Assembly: GCA_012513855.1 (NCBI GenBank)
Contig: JAAZBK010000305.1
Span: 1-37,755, forward strand
DNA from: Acidimicrobiales bacterium
GTDB lineage: Bacteria; Actinomycetota; Acidimicrobiia; Acidimicrobiales; Iamiaceae
DNA length: 37,755 nt
Direction of reading: 5' to 3'
Part shown: in pieces, positions 25,698-34,741 of the stretch
Layout: each line of letters starts with the position of its first letter
Position numbering within the stretch: position 1 is the stretch's first letter
Made by a program: the position numbers and the translations under genes
Notes under the pieces: generated by a model
The model's input: only the letters and a program-made list of their open reading frames with translations
Told to the model about the DNA's origin: nothing
Databases searched by the model: none

Positions 25698-25727
25698 ACC
25701 TTAGTGATGCTGCTCACGAGCGGCCAA
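25698..25727 (-). promoter_or_regulatory. Candidate nuo operon promoter
   Basis: On the minus strand TTGGCC (25722-25727) and TAAGGT (25698-25703) are separated by 18 bases. Transcription would begin close to the nuoA GTG at 25689, only eight bases beyond the -10 box, which would give a leaderless or nearly leaderless mRNA, a common arrangement in actinobacteria. The -35 match is weak, and AAGG within the -10 could instead act as a poor ribosome-binding site. Confidence 0.35.
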
Positions 25728-25840
25728 AGGAGCGGCACCCGGAGCCGAGCCACCTACGTTTCCGGTTGGTGACCACCGTTCGGACCACAGACCCTTCGAG
25801 CCCGAGCGAACCTCGATCCGTCAGGAGCACCTCCTACCCC

Positions 25841-27490
25841 ATGTCCCGGTCCGGCCAGGTGCGACGACGCTCAGAACTGGGGTGCTGGGCGTTCCTCGTG
25901 GCGCTCCTGGCGCTGGCCGCCGGGGTGTGGGCGTTCGCCACGCCGCTGTTCACCGGACCCGACGAGGTGTCCCAGGCACGGCGGGCCGTGGCGGTGGTGC
26001 GGGGCGAGTTCACCGGCCGCCAGGAGAGGCCCGGGCCTCCCCTGTTGCTCACGGTCGACGTGCCGCCGATGTACGGGGAGCCAGCCGAGCAGAACTTCCT
26101 CTGCCACGTCGGTCCGCTGCTCGACGGCGCCCCCCAGGACGCGATGGCCCTGCCCTCTCCGCCGTGTCCCGATCTGGCGTCCGAGGCCACCGCCGGCGGG
26201 CCGGCCACCGTCGAGGCAGAGACCGTCCAGTACAGGGGGCAGCCCTTCTTCTACGCGCTGGTGGGGCTGCCGACCCTGCTCGATGAGCACGTCGCCGGGG
26301 CACGCGCCATGCGGATGGTGGGCGTCGTGGCCACCGCGGCGCTACTGGCCTCGGCGTTCCGCACCGTGGCCACGTCGCAACGCCGACGGCTGGCGACGGT
26401 GGGCCTGCTCGCCTGCGTGACGCCAGGGGTCCTCTACCTGGCCGGATCCACCAACCCCAGTGCTGTCGAGATCGCCGCGGCCCTCAGCGCGTGGACCGCG
26501 GTGGCGGTCCTCGCCACCGCCGACGAGGCGACCTTGGACGGTCCGCTCACCGGCCGGCTGGTGCGGCGGCTGGGCAGCGCGCTGGTGGTGCTGGCCCTCT
26601 GCCGGGGCCTGGGTCCCGCGTTCGCGGTGGCGGTGCTGGCCATCGGCACGGTCGCCGCCGGGCCCGGCCGGGCCCGGGTGCTGGCGGCGCGACGCGACGT
26701 GCGGGTCTGGGGGACAGCACTGGCGGCGGCGATCGCGGTGTCGGGCGCCTGGCTGGCCCACATCGCCCGGGAGTTCCCGCTGCCGGATCGTGCCGGCTCG
26801 GGTTTCGCCACCGCGCTCGGCTGGCTGCCCTGGTACCTGCACCAGAGCGTCGGCGTGTTCGGTACCAACGACAGCGGGGTCTCCCCCGTCGCCGCCGGGG
26901 TGTGGTGCGCGGTCGTCGTCCTGGTCATCGCAGTCGGTGTGGTCCTGTTGACGAGGGACCGAACCGACCATCCGCTCCCTTCGGGCGCCACCACCACCGC
27001 CGGCCCCGACCGCACCCGCGTGCGGATGGCGGTCCTGAGCGTGGTCGCCCTGGCCGGTGGCCTGATGATGAACGTGACCGCCGAGGGGTTGAGCCTCCCG
27101 CCCATCGGCTTCTTCTGGCAGGGTCGGTACGCGCTCCCGCTCCTGCTCGGGGGCATCGTGCTCGCCACCGTCTCCGCTCCCCCCGCCGGGGCATCCGACC
27201 TCAGCGACCCGAAGGCGGACAGGACCCCCCGGATCTCCTGGTCCGGCGAGCAACAGCTGGCCACCGTCGGAGCGGTGTTCGCTGCCGCGATCCTGATCGT
27301 CGTCCACCTCCACGGCCTGTGGGTCGTCACCGCCCACCACGGCTCCCCCGCCGGATCCGGGCGTTGGGTTGCGGCGGTGCTCTACGCCATCGCCCTCGCA
27401 GGTCTGGGTGCCATCTCCCTCGTGCCGGCCCCGCCCTCACCGCCGGAAGACGGAGATCGCCGCCCCGGAGGATCCGCCGCGCGAGCATGA
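25841..27490 (+). CDS. DUF2142 family polytopic membrane protein
   Basis: About 549 residues with many hydrophobic helices. The N-terminal helix (CWAFLVALLALAAGVWAF) is followed by a polar loop with FTGPDEVSQARRAV, and the C-terminal part has the FFWQGRYALPLLLG motif typical of DUF2142. Family members resemble membrane glycosyltransferases and often sit with surface-polysaccharide genes, but no activity is visible here. The start is uncertain: the ATG at 25841 has AGGAG 14 bases upstream, while TTG/GTG starts at 25766-25771 lack a ribosome-binding site and would reach towards the nuo promoter. The stop overlaps the next start as ATGA. Confidence 0.82.
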   Translation: MSRSGQVRRRSELGCWAFLVALLALAAGVWAFATPLFTGPDEVSQARRAVAVVRGEFTGRQERPGPPLLLTVDVPPMYGEPAEQNFLCHVGPLLDGAPQDAMALPSPPCPDLASEATAGGPATVEAETVQYRGQPFFYALVGLPTLLDEHVAGARAMRMVGVVATAALLASAFRTVATSQRRRLATVGLLACVTPGVLYLAGSTNPSAVEIAAALSAWTAVAVLATADEATLDGPLTGRLVRRLGSALVVLALCRGLGPAFAVAVLAIGTVAAGPGRARVLAARRDVRVWGTALAAAIAVSGAWLAHIAREFPLPDRAGSGFATALGWLPWYLHQSVGVFGTNDSGVSPVAAGVWCAVVVLVIAVGVVLLTRDRTDHPLPSGATTTAGPDRTRVRMAVLSVVALAGGLMMNVTAEGLSLPPIGFFWQGRYALPLLLGGIVLATVSAPPAGASDLSDPKADRTPRISWSGEQQLATVGAVFAAAILIVVHLHGLWVVTAHHGSPAGSGRWVAAVLYAIALAGLGAISLVPAPPSPPEDGDRRPGGSAARA

Positions 27491-29631
27491 CGCGGTGTCC
27501 GACGAGGCGGGGTGGGGATCTCTGTTTCGAGGACGGTCCCGCTGGCAGGCGTTCGGTCCCGGCCGCCATCGCGGCCCTCGTCCCGGCCGTCGCGGCGTTC
27601 TGGGCGGCGTGGGCGCTCGCCGACCCACCCGCCCGCCTCGAGCGCCGGTTCACGGCGCTCACCGCCGCCCTTCCCACCATCGTCACCGAGTCGCTCCTGA
27701 TCGTTGCGCTCCTCCCAGCGCTGCTCCTCCCCGTCGTCGGGGTCGTCGCGGCCCGCTTCTCACGACGGACGTTCGCGGTCGGCCTCGCCGCGACGGTGCG
27801 TGGGGCGGCATCGGCGGCGTTGCTGGCGGCCATCGGCCCCGGCTCGTTCGAGGACTGGGTCGACCAGATCGACACCACCGGAGCGTGGGCCCCTTCAGCG
27901 TGGGTCCTGGCTCCCTGCGCCGCTCTGCTCGCGCTGGCCGGCCACCTCCGAGGGTCCGCAGCCGGCGTCGCCCGCACCGCGGTCAAGGCCTCCCTCTTGG
28001 CGTCGGTCCTCGCCGGCGCCGCCACCCCCACCGGCACCATCGCCGCCGCCGCGCTCCTGTCGGGATTGGCCGCGCTCCTCGCGCTGGCGGCGCCCGCCCC
28101 CGTGCGAACCCGCGACCTCCATCAGCTCAGGGCCACCTTGATGGATCAAGGGTTGACGGTCGGGCTGCTGACCGCCGCCCCGCCCGGGCCCTCAGGCCAG
28201 CAGCGCTACTCGGGAGCCGACGACGACGGCGACATCGCCGTGGAGGTGCGGTCGGTGGCCGACGGCCGGACGCGCCTGGTGGCGAACGCTCTCCGGCAGG
28301 TCTGGTTCCGTCACGTCGGTGACCCGGTGGTGGTGGGTGCTCACCGCCAGGTCCGCCACCTCGCCCTCACCACGCTCCTGGCCGGCAACGCCGGGGTGCC
28401 CACCGATCGGATCGTGCGCGTGCTGCGCCTGCCGGACGGCGACGCGGCCCTGGTGATGCGCTCGCCCCACGGTCGACCGGTGGCGGAGATCCCTGCCCAG
28501 GACCGTGCACCACTGGGACCTCGTCTGTGGCCCCTGCTCGATCACTTGCACGGCGGCGGCCTGCACCACGGTCGGGTCGACTCCCACCACCTGGTCGACG
28601 ACGGAGACCGACTCGCCCTGGTCGACTTCGAGGTCGGCGGAGAAGCCGATGCGCCCGAACGTCGGATCGACCGGGCCCAGGCGTTGGTGACGTCGACTCT
28701 CGTCGACGGCCAGGACGCTGCGATCGAAGCGGCCCACCATCACCTGGGCGAAGAGTTGGGCGAGGTCGTCAGCTTCCTCCAGCCGGCGACGCTGACCGCG
28801 GCTCAGCGCGAGGCCGCGCCAGACCTACCGGCCCTGCGCGCTGCTGCCGCGGCCGCCGCCGGCGTGTCCGAGCCGGTGCTCGCACCGGTCAAGCGGGTCA
28901 AGCCGTTCGCCGCACTACAGGTGGCGCTGCTTCCGGTGGCGGTGGCCGCGCTCTGGGCCGTGGCCTCCGACATCGACACGGACCTCCTATGGGATCAGGT
29001 CCAGGAATCATCGAAGCTGCTGATCGTGCTGGCGATCTTCGTCGGACAGATCCCCCGGTTCGCGCAAGCCTTCTCGTCGCTCGGGGCCTCGCCGGTTCCG
29101 ATCCCGATCGGTCCTCTGTACGCACTCCAGCTCGCCGTGGGCTACGTCAACCTGGTGGTGCCCGGCGGCGCCGGGCGGGTAGCGCTGAACGTTCGCTTCT
29201 ACCAACGCTTCGGACTCCCAGCCGGATCGGCGCTCGCCGTCGGAGCCCTCGACGGGATCGGCGGCCTGGTCCTCCAGGTCATCCTGGTCGCGGTGATGGC
29301 GCTGGCCGGAGTGGCGTCGCTCGACCTCGACCTCGATCTGGGCCTCGCACACGACCCGACCGGCCTGTTGCTCCCACTGCTCATCGCGGTCGCGGTGGTC
29401 GCCGTGACGCTGACGGTCTTCGGCAAGCTGAGGCGGCGTCTCTTCGGCTGGGTGATCGACGCCATCCGCGATGCCGGATCGGTGTTCAACGGGTTGTGGT
29501 CTGGCCGGCGGCTAGGCCTCCTCGCTGCCGGCAACCTCACGTCGGATCTGGACCCTGTTCGACACCGACACGGTGGCCCGGTCGGTGGACAACGCCCTTT
29601 CGGAGCCCGCTGTGGTCGACGGGCTCAGTAG
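27487..29631 (+). pseudogene. Pseudokinase / LPG synthase TM-domain fusion, 3' end apparently deleted
   Basis: A 714-residue open frame. Residues 25-200 are membrane helices. Residues 215-440 resemble a RIO/APH-type kinase domain. Its catalytic loop is HHGRVDSHH (360-368) in place of HGDxxxxN, so it is a pseudokinase, although VDFE (379-382) remains. From about 472 it is a lysylphosphatidylglycerol-synthase-type membrane domain (UPF0104) with VNLVVPGGAGRVALNVRFYQRFG. That domain breaks off after LLAAGNLTSDL (about 29550), roughly the last third missing. The remaining 26 or so residues are out-of-frame reading of the next gene. The start overlaps the DUF2142 stop (ATGA). Called a pseudogene because of the lost 3' part; the truncated product could still be made. 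Confidence 0.7.
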
Positions 29632-30385
29632 CCACCTCACCGACCAGATCTTCGACGCCATACCAGCTACCGCGTTCGTGGAGGACAGGCTTCCGACCGA
29701 CATGGCGCCGGTGGCCGGGCTGGTGGTGGGGGCGGTGCGCCCGGTGGTCCACGACGGCATCAGCCGCCTCCTGAGCGACGATGCCACCCGGCAGCTCATC
29801 GTGGGTGCGGCCGAACGGAGCCACCGCTCCGCCATGCGGGTCCTGGACGGCGGCAGTCTCAGCAGCGGGGTGAGCGTCGACTCCGGGACGGTGTCGGTCA
29901 ACCTGCTCCCCGTGGTCGGTCGGGCCCTGGAGCTGGTCCAGGGTGCGGGTCTGCTCACCAGGATCGAGGTGCCTGACCTCGATCCTGCTGGTGACCCGAG
30001 CGCTCAGATCCTCGAACTGGAGGAGCTCCTGGGCCGCTCCCTCCCGCCGGACCTCGGGCAGCTCGTCGTCTACGACAGCGAGCACATCTCGTCCGCCGAG
30101 ACCCTGGTCGCACGAGCCCAACAGGCCCTCGTCCTCTTCCGACGCGCAACCTCGGTGATCCTCATCATCACCGTGGCGAGCACCGTGGCCGCGTTGGCGT
30201 TGGCGGAGCGCAGGCGGCGGGCGCTCCTCCTCCTGTCGCTCGGGTTGATCGGGGCCATGAGCCTGGGACGGGCCATCATCCAGGCGCTGGTGTCGGCCGT
30301 TCCCGCGCTGGCGGTCAGACCTGAGGCACGAGCAGCGATCCGAGCCATGGTGAACACCATGGCCGAGGGCCTGCTCACCGTCGGC
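29549..30385 (+). pseudogene. Actinobacterial membrane-protein gene lacking its 5' end and fused at its 3' end
   Basis: The coding frame reads WTLFDTDTVARSVDNAL from 29549, a motif that in related actinobacterial proteins follows an N-terminal membrane helix. Here the frame is closed by TAG at 29513-29515 and the helix is absent. The body has DNALSEPAVVDGLSSHLTDQI and a C-terminal pair of helices (SVILIITVASTVAALALA, ALLLLSLGLIGAMSLGRAI). A GTG at 29573 could start it, but no ribosome-binding site precedes it. Near 30370-30400 the frame passes without a stop into cation-efflux-type sequence and ends at 30604. The limits given are approximate. Confidence 0.55.
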
Positions 30386-30972
30386 GTCATCGCCACGGTG
30401 GGCTCGGTGGCGACGTGGCGATGGCTGCACGGGGAGAGTGGCGCTTCGGACATCCTCGTGGCCGAGGCCACGGCCTGGCGGGTCGCGGCCCTGCGTGGCG
30501 CCGGCATGATCGTCGGCTTCTCCCTGCTGGCGGTGGTGCAGGGATCGAGTGGGACGAGGCGTCGCCCTACGTCGATCCGGTCATGGTGGTCATCACGTGC
30601 ATAGCGTTCGCTCCCGGGCCGATCCGGATGATCCGGTCGACCGTCCTCGAGCTCATCGAGAGCGCGCCCGACGGGAACATCCAAGCGGCCGTGGCCGATG
30701 CGGTGGCCGCGGTCCGGACCGGGTTCGACCTCTCCCCTCCAGAGGTCCGCGTCACCAAGCTGGGCCCGCGCCTCTACGTCGAGGTGGAGGGCACGGTGGA
30801 TCCGTCGGTCACCGTGGCCCAGGAGCACGAGGTGCGAAACGCCCTGCGACGTCGGCTGTCCGACCTTCCCTACGACGTGTGGATGAACGTCGAGCTGCTG
30901 CCACGAGGGGAGATCCACGACCACCACGACGGCCACCGGGATGGACCCGATCCGGACGAGACGGTTCGGTAG
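30386..30972 (+). pseudogene. Cation diffusion facilitator (CDF) 3' fragment with a frameshift
   Basis: Sequence such as VATWRWLHG, SDILVAEATAWRVAALRGAGM and, in another frame, SPYVDPVMVVITCIAFAPG and VRVTKLGPRLYVEVEGTV matches the second half of CDF-type metal transporters (last helices plus the cytoplasmic domain). The first half is missing. The frame shifts at the GGG run at 30541-30543: one extra G would restore a continuous reading into GIEWDEASPYVDPV. The stop is TAG at 30970-30972, nine bases before the next start. Boundary at the 5' side is approximate. Confidence 0.62.
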
Positions 30973-30981
30973 GGTGCCGCG

Positions 30982-32184
30982 ATGACCACTGGCGGGTCCA
31001 CTGGCGCCGACGAACCCGACGAGCGCCCCGAACCCGGCCACGGTGCGGGGGCCGGCGAGCCCGACCCACCCGGCCAGGCCGCGGTGGAGGCCACCGCCCA
31101 AGAGGTCGTCGAAGCCGCGACCGGGCGGGAGGCCGACGACGTCGCGGAGCCGACCGACGCTGGTGACGCCGGCGCCGGCGACAGCGAGGCTGGTGCAAGG
31201 ACGCCCGAGGCCGAGAAGGCGGCAGCGGTGGTTGCGGCCATGGCTTCGATCGACGCCCAGCGCGCCCTGTGGCCCTGGGTGGCCCAGAAGAGCCGCGCTC
31301 AGGTGGTGGCGCTGATCGTGGTCTCGTGCCTCTCACTCGGTCCCCTGGTGGCGTTGGTGGCGATCCTGAGCGCCGACCCCACGCCGGTGCACCAGCTGAT
31401 CGAGCCGGCACCCGCCGCGCCCGACATCAGTCGGGTCACGGCCACCGCTCTCGGGTTGTCGCCCACCGCAGGCGAGCTGAGGGTGCGGATCGTGGTCGAT
31501 CCCGCCGAGGACCTCGAGGACGACAACGGGCGGCTGGCCGTACCCATCTCGGTGGTGCTCAACAACCTGAGCGGAGCCACCACGCGCGCCTACGAGGTCG
31601 GCGACTCGCCGATCCCGTTCGAGGCCACGCTCCCCCTCGAGGAGGGGAGCACCAACCGGTACCCGTTCGACCGCTACCGCGGGTCGTTGATCGTCGTGCT
31701 GAACGACGAATCGGCGGGCGACCCCGAACCTCAGTTGGTGGATGTCGGCGCCCGGTCGGTCATCGACGACTTCAACCTGAGCGCTGGTCTGGCAACCGAA
31801 GCCGAGGAAGGTCCGCAGGCGCTCACCGTGATCCGGTGGAACGCCGACCGGACCCTCACCACCACGGTCTACGCGATCTGGCTGATGCTGCTCATGTGGG
31901 TGCTGGCGGTGATGGGTCTGCTCATCATCTGGGCCGTGGTCATCTGGATGGTCGAGGTGCCGTTCTGGGTGTTCGGCTATTTCGTCGGCGTCCTCTTCGC
32001 CCTCCCGCCGCTCCGCGACTCACTGCCGGGCAGACCCCCGCCCGGCACGATCTTCGACTACGGGTCGTTCTACTGGGCGGTGACCGTCAGCGGCGTGAAC
32101 CTGATCCTGATGCTGGGCGTGTACCTGCGTCGCACCCAGGCCAAGGAGCGCCTGCGCCGGCTGGATCCGTCCCGCCCGGAGTGA
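30982..32184 (+). CDS. DUF4436 family membrane protein
   Basis: A 400-residue protein. The first about 95 residues are acidic and Gly/Ala/Pro-rich, probably disordered and cytoplasmic. A helix at 108-130 follows, then an extracytoplasmic beta-rich domain with the family motif NRYPFDRYRGSL, and three membrane helices near the C-terminus (about 295-385). DUF4436 proteins are found across actinobacteria; function unknown. The ATG at 30982 has AGGG about seven bases upstream. It lies nine bases after the CDF fragment. Confidence 0.88.
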   Translation: MTTGGSTGADEPDERPEPGHGAGAGEPDPPGQAAVEATAQEVVEAATGREADDVAEPTDAGDAGAGDSEAGARTPEAEKAAAVVAAMASIDAQRALWPWVAQKSRAQVVALIVVSCLSLGPLVALVAILSADPTPVHQLIEPAPAAPDISRVTATALGLSPTAGELRVRIVVDPAEDLEDDNGRLAVPISVVLNNLSGATTRAYEVGDSPIPFEATLPLEEGSTNRYPFDRYRGSLIVVLNDESAGDPEPQLVDVGARSVIDDFNLSAGLATEAEEGPQALTVIRWNADRTLTTTVYAIWLMLLMWVLAVMGLLIIWAVVIWMVEVPFWVFGYFVGVLFALPPLRDSLPGRPPPGTIFDYGSFYWAVTVSGVNLILMLGVYLRRTQAKERLRRLDPSRPE

Positions 32185-32259
32185 CCGGACGAATCACCCG
32201 TACCGGGCATGACCTCGGCATTAGGGTGCGATCCTCAAATCCTGGACCAGGGGGCCGTG

Positions 32260-33978
32260 GTGTCTGCAGAAGCGACTACAGGACCTCGACGAAGGCCGCG
32301 GGCGAGGCGCGTGCTGCGCACCTTCACCAAGGAACCGACCACCGGAGGGGCCGTGTTGGCCCTGGTGTTCTGGTGGGAATCGCTCGCCCCATCGCTGCTG
32401 CCCCGTGCATGGGTGATCCAGGCTGCGGTCAGCGCCATCTGCTCGGCGGTGGGGTACGCGATCGGCACGCTCGCCGGGCGCCTGGTCCGGGCGGCGATCC
32501 GTCGATCCGAGCGGAGGATCCCCGGGCGGTCCATGAAGCACCTGCGCCTCGGGCTCGCGGCACTGGCCGGCGTGGCCGTGGTGGCAGGTTCGCTTCGGTG
32601 GCTCGGCACGCAGAACGACCAGCGCGACCTGGTCGACATGGACCACCTCGGGAGCACCGCCGTGATCCCGATGCTCGTGGTCACGGTCATCCTCACGCTG
32701 ATGCTGGTCACGTTCGGACGACTGATCGGCGGGTTGGTAAGGGCGCTCGACCGCTGGAACCGTCGCCATCTCCCACGAGCGGTGGCCCAGCCGCTCACCG
32801 TCGCGCTGATCCTGGTGGTCGGGGTCCTGTTGCTCCGCGACGTCGCGTTCTCTCAGTTCACGAGTTGGGCCAACACCACGTTCGGAGCGTTCGACACCGG
32901 CACCCACGACGGCGTGTCGGCTCCCGAAGAGACCACCGCGTCCGGTGGCCCCGGGTCTCTGGTCGAATGGGACAACCTCGGCTACCAGGGTCGCAACTTC
33001 GTGTCGGCCGCCACCACGACCGCGGACCTGGAACGGTTCTGGGGTAGCGACGCCGACCTCGAGCGACCGGTGCGCGCCTACGCGGGCCTGCGCTCGGCCG
33101 ACTCGGCCGAGGAGCGGGCAGAGCTGGCGGTGAACGACCTGGAGCGCGCTGGAGGCTTCGAGAGGGAGGTCCTGGTGGTCGCCACGTCCACCGGTACCGG
33201 TTGGATCGATCCCGACGCCTCCGAGTCGATCGAGCAGATCTACCGCGGCGACACCGCCATCGTCTCGATGCAGTACTCCTTCCTGCCGAGTTGGATCTCC
33301 TTCATCACCGATCTCGACAAGGCCTCGGAGGCGGGAACCGAGCTGTTCAACGAGGTCTACGAGCGTTGGAGCGTCCTGCCGGCCGACGATCGGCCGAAGC
33401 TGTTGGTGTTCGGGCTGAGCCTGGGCTCGTTCGGCGCTGAGGCCGCGTTCGTCGGCCCCGACGCCCAGACATCGCTCACCAACATGGCGCTCCGAACGGA
33501 CGGCGCACTCCTCGTGGGAGCGGCCAACGCCAACCCGATCCTGAGGCAGATCACCGAGGAGCGCGACGCTGGTTCGCCATCGTGGGCACCGGTGTTCGAC
33601 GACGGCCGCATCGTCCGCTTCGCCACCCGCGATCCCAACCAGCCCGTGACCGTCCGCACCTGGGACGTGCCCCGGGTCCTGTACTTCCAGCATCCCACCG
33701 ACCCGGTCACCTACTGGGGCCTCGACTGGCTGTGGTCGCCACCGGAGTGGATGGACGATCCGCGGGGGCAGGGCGTCACGTCCGACGGGCGTTGGTTCCC
33801 GTTCGTGACCTGGACCCAGGGCGTCTTCGACCTGATGGCCGGTTTCAGCGCTCCTCCCGGGTTCGGTCACGACTACCGCCTCGACTACGTCGACGCCTGG
33901 ACCCAGGTGTCCCCGCCGGACGGCTGGACCGACGCCGACACCGACCGACTCGAATTGTTCCTCTTCGACGAACCGTGA
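32260..33978 (+). CDS. Membrane-anchored alpha/beta-hydrolase (Abhydrolase_9 type)
   Basis: About 572 residues. The N-terminal half has four to five membrane helices with FWWESLAPSLLPR, as in the Abhydrolase_9 N-terminal domain. The C-terminal half has RPVRAYAGLRSA, EVLVVATSTGTGWIDP, the nucleophile elbow GLSLGSFG, and FQHPTDPVTYWG near the expected catalytic Asp/His. These are hydrolases of unknown substrate, probably acting outside the membrane. Start choice: GTG at 32260 has AGGGG five bases upstream; GTG 32257 and ATG 32209 are alternatives. The stop overlaps the next start as GTGA. Confidence 0.9.
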   Translation: MSAEATTGPRRRPRARRVLRTFTKEPTTGGAVLALVFWWESLAPSLLPRAWVIQAAVSAICSAVGYAIGTLAGRLVRAAIRRSERRIPGRSMKHLRLGLAALAGVAVVAGSLRWLGTQNDQRDLVDMDHLGSTAVIPMLVVTVILTLMLVTFGRLIGGLVRALDRWNRRHLPRAVAQPLTVALILVVGVLLLRDVAFSQFTSWANTTFGAFDTGTHDGVSAPEETTASGGPGSLVEWDNLGYQGRNFVSAATTTADLERFWGSDADLERPVRAYAGLRSADSAEERAELAVNDLERAGGFEREVLVVATSTGTGWIDPDASESIEQIYRGDTAIVSMQYSFLPSWISFITDLDKASEAGTELFNEVYERWSVLPADDRPKLLVFGLSLGSFGAEAAFVGPDAQTSLTNMALRTDGALLVGAANANPILRQITEERDAGSPSWAPVFDDGRIVRFATRDPNQPVTVRTWDVPRVLYFQHPTDPVTYWGLDWLWSPPEWMDDPRGQGVTSDGRWFPFVTWTQGVFDLMAGFSAPPGFGHDYRLDYVDAWTQVSPPDGWTDADTDRLELFLFDEP

Positions 33979-34688
33979 CGCCGTCGAGCGCGCCGCCGAG
34001 CGAACCGCCTCCCGATCCGGGACGAGCATCGGGCCACGGCGCAGGAGCTTGGCTCGCCGCCCTGGTCGGCACGCTCGCCGTTGCCAACGTGATCAGGTCG
34101 ACGGTGGTCCCCGACGGGTGGCACTTCTGGTTCAACCTCGCCATCGGGGCAGCAGCCGGACTCGTCGCCCTGGGGGCAGGGCTCGATCGCGTCGACCTGG
34201 GCCTGGATCCTCGTCTGGCCAGGGACGGGCTACGGGTGGGGGCCGGGGCGTTCGCGGTTGCGTCGGTGGTGATCATCATCGGTGGGCTGACGGGAGTCGT
34301 GTCCGACGATCGGACCGACGTCAACGTCCAACAGATGCTGATCCGCACCCTGGTGACCATCCCCCTGGCCACCGTCCTGGTGGAGGAGCTCGCATTCCGC
34401 GGGGTGATGCACGCCCTGATGCGCCGTGTGTGGCCCCCGGCCCTGGCCACTGCAGTCGGCGCAGCGCTCTTCGGCCTGTGGCACGTGCTCCCGACCTGGC
34501 AGACCGGCTCAGCCGGCGACGTCGAGGTGAGCCGCCTGGCGGCGGCTGCGGGAACCTTCGCCGCCACGACCGCCGCCGGCGTGGTGTTCACCTGGCTGCG
34601 GGAGCGGTCCGGGAGCCTCCTCTCCCCGGCGCTCCTCCACCTCGCCACCAACTCGGTGACGTTCGCTGTTGTGTGGGCGGCGGCGTGA
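33975..34688 (+). CDS. CPBP-family intramembrane protease
   Basis: A 237-residue polytopic protein of the CAAX-protease/bacteriocin-processing (CPBP, Abi) family. All three active-site motifs are present: EELAFRGVMHALMRR (EExxxR), FGLWHVLP (FxxxH) and LLHLATNSVTF (HxxxN). It starts with a GTG at 33975 overlapping the upstream hydrolase stop, so the two are likely translated together. Substrate unknown. Confidence 0.93.
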   Translation: MTPSSAPPSEPPPDPGRASGHGAGAWLAALVGTLAVANVIRSTVVPDGWHFWFNLAIGAAAGLVALGAGLDRVDLGLDPRLARDGLRVGAGAFAVASVVIIIGGLTGVVSDDRTDVNVQQMLIRTLVTIPLATVLVEELAFRGVMHALMRRVWPPALATAVGAALFGLWHVLPTWQTGSAGDVEVSRLAAAAGTFAATTAAGVVFTWLRERSGSLLSPALLHLATNSVTFAVVWAAA

Positions 34689-34741
34689 CCCGGATCCGCC
34701 GGATCCGGTTTCCGGCCCGGTGATGAGATCCCAGGGTTACT

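Noticed and set aside
30415-30543. Start of the CDF fragment as a normal gene at 30415
   Set aside because: The first 40 or so residues in that frame are Arg/Gly-rich shadow sequence; the conserved transporter sequence for this stretch is in the other frame.
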